Positions 7,765-11,752 of a stretch of 11,752 bases of DNA are shown here, piece by piece. Every line of letters starts with the position of its first letter. Positions within the stretch are counted from its first letter, which is position 1. The DNA lies in the NCBI GenBank assembly GCA_019420065.1, contig JAHZHX010000062.1, forward strand, positions 1 through 11,752. Direction: 5' to 3'. Source of the stretch: Clostridiales bacterium. GTDB taxonomy: Bacteria; Bacillota; Clostridia; Christensenellales; Aristaeellaceae. The notes beneath the pieces are model-generated. The model was not told where the DNA came from. It ran no database searches and was given only the letters and a program-made list of their open reading frames with translations. The translations under genes were made by a program, and so were the position numbers.

Positions 7765-9035
7765 AAACGGCAAGCGACCTGATGCGCACGGTAAAATCAG
7801 CCGAGGGAATGGCTCGTCTTTTGCAGTTTTATGGCGGTCATGAGGGAGAGCTGGCACGGCAGCTCGAACGGTACATGCTGCTGATCAAGCGGCATGAGGA
7901 GCTGTACGGCGTAACGGCGGCTCCCATGATCCTCAGCGCGCCGGGACGCACGGAAATCTGCGGCAATCATACCGACCATAACAACGGGATTGTGCTGGCG
8001 GCGGCGGTCAATCTGGATACGATCGCGGCGGTGTCTCCGCGCGCCGATCAGCGGGTAACGCTGCACAGTGAGGGTTTTCCCACCGTGCAGGTGGAGCTTT
8101 CGCAGCTTACGCCTGTGCCCGGTGAAGCGGGCACACCGGCTTCCATTATCCGCGGCACGGCGGCCCGTCTGCGCGAAATGGGCTTGGAGGTGCATGGCTT
8201 TGACGCTACGGTGATGTCCGATGTGCTGGTGGGCAGCGGCCTGTCCTCCTCGGCGGCCTTTGAGGTGCTGATGGTGGCCATCTTTGACGCGCTGTACAAT
8301 GGCATGCGCATTGAAGCGATTGAACGCGCGCGCATCGCCCAGTACGCGGAAAACGTTTTCTTCGGCAAGCCCTGCGGATTGATGGATCAGATGGCCTCCT
8401 CGGTGGGTGGCCTGGTGGCGATCGATTTCAAGCATGAGCCGCGCGTGACGCCTATGCAGCTGGATTTGGCGAAGGCGGGGTATTCGCTGGTGGTGGTCAA
8501 CACCGGCGGAAGCCATGACGATCTGACGCAGGAATATGCATCCATTCGCGCTGAAATGAACGCTGTGGCGCGGTGCTTTGGGGAAGAAACGCTGCGCCGT
8601 GTTCGACAGGAGCAGCTGTATTTGGAACTGCCGCGGGTGCGCGCCGAGGCAGGCGACCGCGCCGTGCTGCGCGCCATGCATTATTATGCGGAAAATGATC
8701 GCGTAAAAGCGCTGATTAAAGCGATCGGCAAGCAGGACCTGGAAGCGTTCAAACAGATTATCATTGCGTCAGGCCGCAGCAGCTGGATGTATTTGCAGAA
8801 TGTATATGCGAAGAACAGCGAACAGCCGCTGTGCACGGCGCTGAGCCTGGCCGAGCATATGCTGACCGGGTGCGGCGCGTGGCGCGTACATGGCGGCGGA
8901 TTTGCGGGCACCACGCTGAACGTTGTGCCTGCGGAAATGGAAACGCGCTTTGTGCGCAGCATGAACGCTCTGTTTGGCGATCACGCCAGCCATGTGCTTT
9001 CGGTACGCAGCGTCGGAGCGGCTGTCGTTTTCTAA
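7761..9035 (+). CDS. galK: Galactokinase-like GHMP sugar kinase
   Basis: A 424-residue cytoplasmic GHMP kinase, most likely phosphorylating D-galactose at C1 for the Leloir pathway. All three GHMP motifs are visible: SAPGRTEICGNHTDHNNG with R63 and D72; the ATP-binding glycine/serine loop GSGLSSSAA (158-166); and the C-terminal HGGGFAGT. CGLMDQMAS supplies D209 as the likely catalytic base. The galactokinase signature is altered: R-x-N-L-I-G-E-H becomes R-T-E-I-C-G-N-H, so the usual Asn and the sugar-contacting Glu have exchanged identities. The N-terminus is about 27 residues longer than in standard galactokinases. The start ATG overlaps the upstream TGA (ATGA) and follows GGGAGG by 8 nt. 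Coupling to a sugar-binding protein supports a role in uptake and first phosphorylation. The variant signature leaves room for another sugar. No terminator is obvious before the next promoter. Confidence 0.85.
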   Translation: MKTASDLMRTVKSAEGMARLLQFYGGHEGELARQLERYMLLIKRHEELYGVTAAPMILSAPGRTEICGNHTDHNNGIVLAAAVNLDTIAAVSPRADQRVTLHSEGFPTVQVELSQLTPVPGEAGTPASIIRGTAARLREMGLEVHGFDATVMSDVLVGSGLSSSAAFEVLMVAIFDALYNGMRIEAIERARIAQYAENVFFGKPCGLMDQMASSVGGLVAIDFKHEPRVTPMQLDLAKAGYSLVVVNTGGSHDDLTQEYASIRAEMNAVARCFGEETLRRVRQEQLYLELPRVRAEAGDRAVLRAMHYYAENDRVKALIKAIGKQDLEAFKQIIIASGRSSWMYLQNVYAKNSEQPLCTALSLAEHMLTGCGAWRVHGGGFAGTTLNVVPAEMETRFVRSMNALFGDHASHVLSVRSVGAAVVF

Positions 9036-9069
9036 AATTTGCGCAACAAAAAATATGCATACGCCCCCC

Positions 9070-9098
9070 TTGACAGTCAGCCGGGCGTGTGCTATTAT
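9070..9098 (+). promoter_or_regulatory. Strong sigma-A promoter for the riboswitch-ribU operon
   Basis: A consensus -35 TTGACA (9070-9075), a 17-nt spacer and -10 TATTAT (9093-9098) preceded by TGC, an extended -10. Transcription should begin near 9105, a few bases before the FMN aptamer. Confidence 0.93.
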
Positions 9099-9118
9099 GC
9101 TAACGGAAACCCAAGAGA

Positions 9119-9272
9119 TGGCTTCTTCGGGGCAGGGTGTGATTCCCTACTGGCGGTATAGTCCGCGACGGAACCGGATGACGTTTAGGCATGCGGCTCC
9201 CTGATTCGGTGAAATTCCGATACCAACGGTGAAAGATCGTTTTACGGTCAAAGTCCGGATGAAAGAAGAGCA
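9119..9272 (+). ncRNA. FMN riboswitch (RFN element)
   Basis: The conserved RFN core is readable in order. P1 CTTCTT (9122-9127) pairs with AAGAAG (9263-9268). GGGGCAGGGTG begins at 9129, followed by TTCCCTAC, GGCGGTATAGTCCGCGA, GGTGAAATTCCGATACC, and finally AAAGTCCGGATGAAAGAAG. The aptamer binds flavin mononucleotide and normally shuts off riboflavin synthesis or uptake genes. Here it stands between a strong promoter and ribU. The distal hairpin is enlarged: ACGGTGAAAG (9226-9235) is nearly repeated as ACGGTCAAAG (9244-9253), with a small GATCG/CGGTC hairpin between. The P4 side arm between about 9175 and 9205 is variable, as is usual. Confidence 0.96.
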
Positions 9273-9294
9273 GTCTGTTCCTTTTGCGGTACAG

Positions 9295-9331
9295 TTGCCC
9301 CTGATGCGAAAAAGCCATCAGGGGCAATTTT
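9295..9331 (+). terminator. Riboswitch-controlled intrinsic terminator
   Basis: A perfect 12-bp stem TTGCCCCTGATG (9295-9306) with CATCAGGGGCAA (9316-9327), a 9-nt loop and a short run of four T residues. It lies between the FMN aptamer and the ribU ribosome-binding site. Its 5' arm contains TGCCCC, which can pair instead with the conserved GGGGCA at 9129-9134 of the aptamer, giving a plausible antiterminator when FMN is absent. The short T-run makes termination probably incomplete. Confidence 0.85.
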
Positions 9332-9340
9332 ACTTCATTG

Positions 9341-9347
9341 AAGGAGG
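9341..9347 (+). promoter_or_regulatory. Ribosome-binding site that fixes the ribU start
   Basis: AAGGAGG lies 7 nt before ATG at 9355. The in-frame GTG at 9229 is rejected as a start because it lies inside the FMN aptamer. Confidence 0.88.
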
Positions 9348-9354
9348 CTTTCCC

Positions 9355-9984
9355 ATGACGCAAATCAAACGCAAACCTATCCTGACCACCCGCGAACTTG
9401 CTACCGTCGCCGTACTGGCGGCCATCTCGGCCATACTGTTTATGATTGAGATACCGGTCGTTCTTTTCTATAAGCTCGACCTGAGCCATTTGCCGGTGCT
9501 GCTGGCTGCCTTTGCCATGGGCCCTATCCCGGGAACCATGGTGCTGTTTGTAAAAAGCGCGCTGAGGCTGCTGCATTCAAGCTCTCAAGGCGTGGGCGAG
9601 CTGGCCGACTTTCTGATGGGCTTTGCCATGATGCTGCCTGCGGCGCTGGTGTATCAGCATGGCAAAAACCGTAAAAGCGCTATAATCGGCATGATCGCGG
9701 GCACGATATGCGCTACCGTTGCGGCGGTGCTGGTCAATATGTACATCATGATCCCCTTTTACGGCGCGGCTTACGGTATGCCGATTGAAGCGATCGTCGG
9801 CATGGGCCAAAAGGTGATTCCGGCGGTCAAGAGCGCCTGGTCGTTTGTACTGCTGATTACCGCGCCGTTCAATCTGCTGAAATGGGTGATTATCAGCGTG
9901 TTGACCACGGTGGTTTACAAGCCGCTGTCTCCCATCCTGCATGGTTATAAGCGCGCGAGAAAAACGGAGGGAACCAAACGTTGA
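9355..9984 (+). CDS. ribU: Riboflavin ECF transporter S component RibU
   Basis: A 209-residue membrane protein that binds riboflavin outside and works with the shared ECF module (EcfA, EcfA', EcfT), none of which is encoded here. About six hydrophobic segments can be traced: roughly 15-37, 46-68, 85-100, 109-127, 129-150 and 160-187. Family landmarks include LDLSHLPVLLAAFAMGPIPG (41-60), a lysine in the second segment (K67), GELADFLMG (81-89), VNMYIMIPFYG (127-137) and PFNLLKW (171-177). Short basic tails flank the membrane part (KRK near the start; KRARK near the end), consistent with cytoplasmic termini. The FMN riboswitch and terminator directly upstream support riboflavin as the substrate and predict repression when FMN is plentiful. 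The stop codon overlaps the tsaE start by 4 nt. Confidence 0.94.
   Translation: MTQIKRKPILTTRELATVAVLAAISAILFMIEIPVVLFYKLDLSHLPVLLAAFAMGPIPGTMVLFVKSALRLLHSSSQGVGELADFLMGFAMMLPAALVYQHGKNRKSAIIGMIAGTICATVAAVLVNMYIMIPFYGAAYGMPIEAIVGMGQKVIPAVKSAWSFVLLITAPFNLLKWVIISVLTTVVYKPLSPILHGYKRARKTEGTKR
9966..9971 (+). promoter_or_regulatory. Ribosome-binding site for the TTG-initiated tsaE
   Basis: GGAGGG ends 9 nt before TTG at 9981. No in-frame ATG lies near, and the conserved TsaE fold begins right after this codon, so TTG is taken as the start. Confidence 0.75.
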
Positions 9985-10421
9985 AATTTGAATGCCGCAG
10001 CGCAGCAGAAACGCAGGCGCTGGGTCAGAAAATTGCTGCTGGGCTGCATCGCGGGGACGTGCTGCTGCTCAGCGGCCATATGGGCGCCGGCAAAAGCGAA
10101 TTTGCCCGTGGGGTGGCGCGCGGCCTGGGGATCACCTGTGCCGTGCCCAGCCCCAGTTTTACTATTCTTAATGTATATGACGAAGGGCGCATCCCGCTGT
10201 ATCATTTTGACTGGTACCGCATTGGCGATGAAAGCGAGCTGACCGATATGGGCCTGGACGAGTTTATCGGCGGTGATGGCGCGGCATTGATCGAATGGCA
10301 CGAAAGGGCGAGCGATCTGCTGCCGGATACGGCGCTGGAGGTACGGCTTTCCCCTCGGGAAGACGGTGTCCGGGAGATTGAGCTGATTCCCCGTGGAGAA
10401 TGGGAGGAAACACATTCATGA
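9981..10421 (+). CDS. tsaE: tRNA threonylcarbamoyladenosine biosynthesis ATPase TsaE
   Basis: A 146-residue P-loop ATPase that works with TsaB and TsaD to place the threonylcarbamoyl group on A37 of ANN-decoding tRNAs (t6A). The Walker A loop is GHMGAGKS (32-39). VPSPSFTILNVY (55-66), YHFDWYR (74-80, with D77) and ALIEWHER (102-109) are TsaE landmarks. The Walker A threonine is replaced by serine and SPTF by SPSF, both conservative. Initiation is at TTG, within TTGA shared with the ribU stop codon, and GGAGGG sits 9 nt upstream. Translation is therefore probably coupled to ribU, and no separate promoter is evident. This puts an essential tRNA-modification gene downstream of the FMN riboswitch. 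Confidence 0.95.
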   Translation: MKFECRSAAETQALGQKIAAGLHRGDVLLLSGHMGAGKSEFARGVARGLGITCAVPSPSFTILNVYDEGRIPLYHFDWYRIGDESELTDMGLDEFIGGDGAALIEWHERASDLLPDTALEVRLSPREDGVREIELIPRGEWEETHS

Positions 10422-11113
10422 CGATTCTGGCAATGGATACTTCTGGCCCGGTTGCGGGCGTCGCCATCTGGGAAGAGGGCCGCATCCGCTATGAGGGGAT
10501 GGCGGTCAACAAAATGACGCATTCGGAAAGCATCATGCCCATGGCTGAGGAGGCGCTTCGGCGCGCCGGACTTATCTTGCAGGACATAACGCATTTGGCG
10601 GTAACGGTAGGGCCCGGCTCCTTTACCGGCGTTCGCATTGGTGTGACGGCGGCGAAGGCCATGGCGCATGCGCTGGGGCTGCCCTGTATTGCCGTGGACG
10701 CATTGGAGGCGACGGCGGCCGGCATTGAGAATGTGGACGAGGTGATTTGCCCCATTCAGGATGCGCGGGTGCAGCAGGTGTACGGCGCGGCGTTCCGCGG
10801 CGGGCAGCGGCTGATGGAAGATTGCGTGCTGAAGCTGGATGAATATTTGGCGTGCCTTGGGCGGTTTGAAGGAAATTATCTGTTCACGGGCGACGGCGTG
10901 ATCTCCTATCGTGCCAGAATCGCTGAGGCGCTGGGAGAGCGGGCGCGATTTGCCGGGGCGCAGAGCGCTTATCTGCGGCCTGCGGCGGTAGCCTGCCTGG
11001 CAGCGCGTGATGCCGGGAAGGCCGTGGATTATCTGACGCTGCAGCCCATGTATCTGCGCGCGCCGCAGGCAGAGCGCGAGCGTGCGGCGCGGGAGGCGAA
11101 ACGGCATGAGTGA
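10418..11113 (+). CDS. tsaB: tRNA threonylcarbamoyladenosine biosynthesis protein TsaB
   Basis: A 231-residue ASKHA-fold protein, the non-catalytic partner that binds TsaD and TsaE in t6A synthesis. ILAMDTSGPVAGVAIWEEG (3-21) is the first beta-hairpin with its degenerate phosphate loop. THSE (34-37) follows. VGPGSFTGVRIG (64-75) is the family signature, and ICPIQDARVQQVYGA corresponds to the conserved P.iDARr.eVy segment. Length agrees with the usual 220-240. The ATG at 10418 overlaps the tsaE stop (ATGA) and has GGGAGG 10 nt upstream; an in-frame ATG at 10400 would place that ribosome-binding site inside the gene. The C-terminal QPMYLRAPQAE is typical. It is coupled to rimI by an 8-nt overlap. 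Confidence 0.95.
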   Translation: MTILAMDTSGPVAGVAIWEEGRIRYEGMAVNKMTHSESIMPMAEEALRRAGLILQDITHLAVTVGPGSFTGVRIGVTAAKAMAHALGLPCIAVDALEATAAGIENVDEVICPIQDARVQQVYGAAFRGGQRLMEDCVLKLDEYLACLGRFEGNYLFTGDGVISYRARIAEALGERARFAGAQSAYLRPAAVACLAARDAGKAVDYLTLQPMYLRAPQAERERAAREAKRHE

Positions 11114-11606
11114 GATCACGCTGCGGCGGATGACGCTGGCGGATGTGGACGCGGTGGCGGCTCTGGAAGCGGCAATTTTTCCCATGCCGTGGAGCAGGCA
11201 GAGCTTTGAGGAGGAAATGACGCGCAACGCCTGCGCGCGGTATCTGGTGGCGGTCGCGCCCAGCGGCGAGGTGATTGGTTTTGCCGGCGTGTGGGTCGTC
11301 ATTGACGAGGGACATATTACCAACATTGCTGTGCGCAGCGATTATCGCGGGCGCGGTATCGGGCGGATGCTGACGGCAGGCCTGATCCAGTATGCGGCCA
11401 ATCTGGGCGTTGTTTATATGACGCTTGAGGTGCGGCGCAGCAATCTGACGGCGCAGCAGCTGTACCGTTCTCAAGGATTTGTGCAGGTAGGCGTGCGAAA
11501 AAAATATTATGAAGATAACGGCGAGGATGCATTCTTCATGGTATGCGATCATATGCCGCCTGCGCAGGAAGACTTTATCGAACCGGAAACCATTGTGGAA
11601 GAGTAA
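11106..11606 (+). CDS. rimI: Ribosomal-protein-alanine N-acetyltransferase RimI
   Basis: A 166-residue GNAT-family acetyltransferase expected to acetylate the N-terminal alanine of ribosomal protein S18 using acetyl-CoA. IFPMPWS (24-30) is the RimI substrate-side motif, and the acetyl-CoA pyrophosphate loop is RGRGIG (81-86) within VRSDYRGRGIGRML. E108 (TLEVRRSNLTA) and Y120 (LYRSQGF) have the same 12-residue spacing as the catalytic pair described in Salmonella RimI (E103/Y115). YYEDNGEDAFFM (135-146) is also typical. A short acidic tail (EDFIEPETIVEE) extends beyond the fold. The ATG at 11106 lies 8 nt inside tsaB and follows GGGAGG by 9 nt; an in-frame GTG at 11082 lacks a good site. Position next to tsaE-tsaB is common in Bacillota. 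Unlike many relatives, no tsaD follows. Confidence 0.94.
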   Translation: MSEITLRRMTLADVDAVAALEAAIFPMPWSRQSFEEEMTRNACARYLVAVAPSGEVIGFAGVWVVIDEGHITNIAVRSDYRGRGIGRMLTAGLIQYAANLGVVYMTLEVRRSNLTAQQLYRSQGFVQVGVRKKYYEDNGEDAFFMVCDHMPPAQEDFIEPETIVEE

Positions 11607-11608
11607 TA

Positions 11609-11642
11609 AACGCCCTCTGCTTGCTAAACAAGCGAGGGCGTT
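11609..11642 (+). terminator. GC-rich hairpin just after rimI
   Basis: Outer stem AACGCCCTC (11609-11617) with GAGGGCGTT (11634-11642), one bulged T, inner stem GCTTG/CAAGC and a 5-nt loop. It begins 3 nt after the rimI stop codon. No T-run follows on the plus strand, so it may act as an mRNA 3'-end stabiliser or a weak terminator in front of the next hairpin. Confidence 0.6.
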
Positions 11643-11668
11643 CAGAACGCTGACAAAGCCCGCAAATA

Positions 11669-11710
11669 CAAAAATTCCTTCGAAAAAAGAGAGAATTGAA
11701 GGAATTTTTG
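11669..11710. terminator. Bidirectional intrinsic terminator
   Basis: A perfect 13-bp inverted repeat, CAAAAATTCCTTC (11669-11681) and GAAGGAATTTTTG (11698-11710), around a 16-nt A-rich loop. Each strand ends in a run of five T residues within the stem arm, so it could stop transcription from either side. It closes the ribU-rimI unit and hints at a convergent gene beyond the window. Confidence 0.72.
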
Positions 11711-11752
11711 CTTGCTGCGTCAACTTCACTTGCGGATTGCGGTCACTTACGT
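11711..11752. other. Window-edge sequence with no assignable gene
   Basis: The last 42 bases carry no convincing reading frame, promoter or hairpin. They may be the 3' edge of a gene reading from the right, but nothing visible proves it. Confidence 0.4.

Noticed and set aside
9005..9032. Weak CAGC/GCTG hairpin followed by TCGTTTTC at the end of the galactokinase gene
   Set aside because: Only about 4 bp of stem with a long loop, inside coding sequence. It is too weak to call a terminator.
9229..9354. N-terminal extension of RibU from a GTG at 9229
   Set aside because: These codons are FMN aptamer and terminator sequence. The ribosome-binding site at 9341-9347 points to ATG 9355.
10202..11729. 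Minus-strand frames opposite tsaE, tsaB and rimI, one reaching into the downstream hairpins
   Set aside because: They cross two hairpins and the real genes, have no family motif, and are best explained as shadows.

Overview
The window is a dense, almost entirely plus-strand stretch of a GC-rich genome. It has strong AGGAGG/GGAGGG ribosome-binding sites, very short intergenic gaps, and no RNA genes, insertion sequences or CRISPR. I infer a Bacillota bacterium of the class Clostridia, probably gut-associated. The reasons are the FMN riboswitch in front of a RibU-type ECF S component, the tsaE-tsaB-rimI cluster, the clostridial-style galactokinase, and the alpha-L-rhamnosidase/rhamnulokinase pair. 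No marker gene allows a finer placement.

Region 1 (1-6158) is a four-gene glycoside-use operon. It holds an alpha-L-rhamnosidase (GH78, 5' end cut by the window edge), rhamnulokinase RhaB, a xylose-isomerase-like TIM-barrel sugar isomerase/epimerase, and a Gfo/Idh/MocA NAD-dependent oxidoreductase. It ends at a clear intrinsic terminator. The first two genes fit release and phosphorylation of L-rhamnose after its isomerisation to L-rhamnulose. The last two are not classical rhamnose genes and suggest extra sugar oxidation/epimerisation or oxidative deglycosylation chemistry.

Region 2 (6214-9035) has its own promoter and carries a secreted family-1 solute-binding protein with a GTG start and a type I signal peptide. 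It overlaps by 4 nt a GHMP kinase of the galactokinase family whose sugar-binding signature is altered. No permease genes accompany the binding protein.

Region 3 (9070-11710) starts with an excellent extended -10 promoter, an FMN riboswitch and its terminator. These control ribU (riboflavin uptake), which is followed without gaps by tsaE, tsaB and rimI; every junction overlaps by 4-8 nt. The two t6A tRNA-modification genes and the ribosomal-protein acetyltransferase gene therefore appear to lie in a transcription unit that senses FMN. Two hairpins after rimI close the unit, and the last 42 bases hold nothing I can identify.

I see no wholly new system. The most interesting points are the FMN-riboswitch control over t6A genes, the rhamnosidase-kinase-TIM barrel-oxidoreductase combination, and the galactokinase with swapped signature residues beside a permease-less binding protein.
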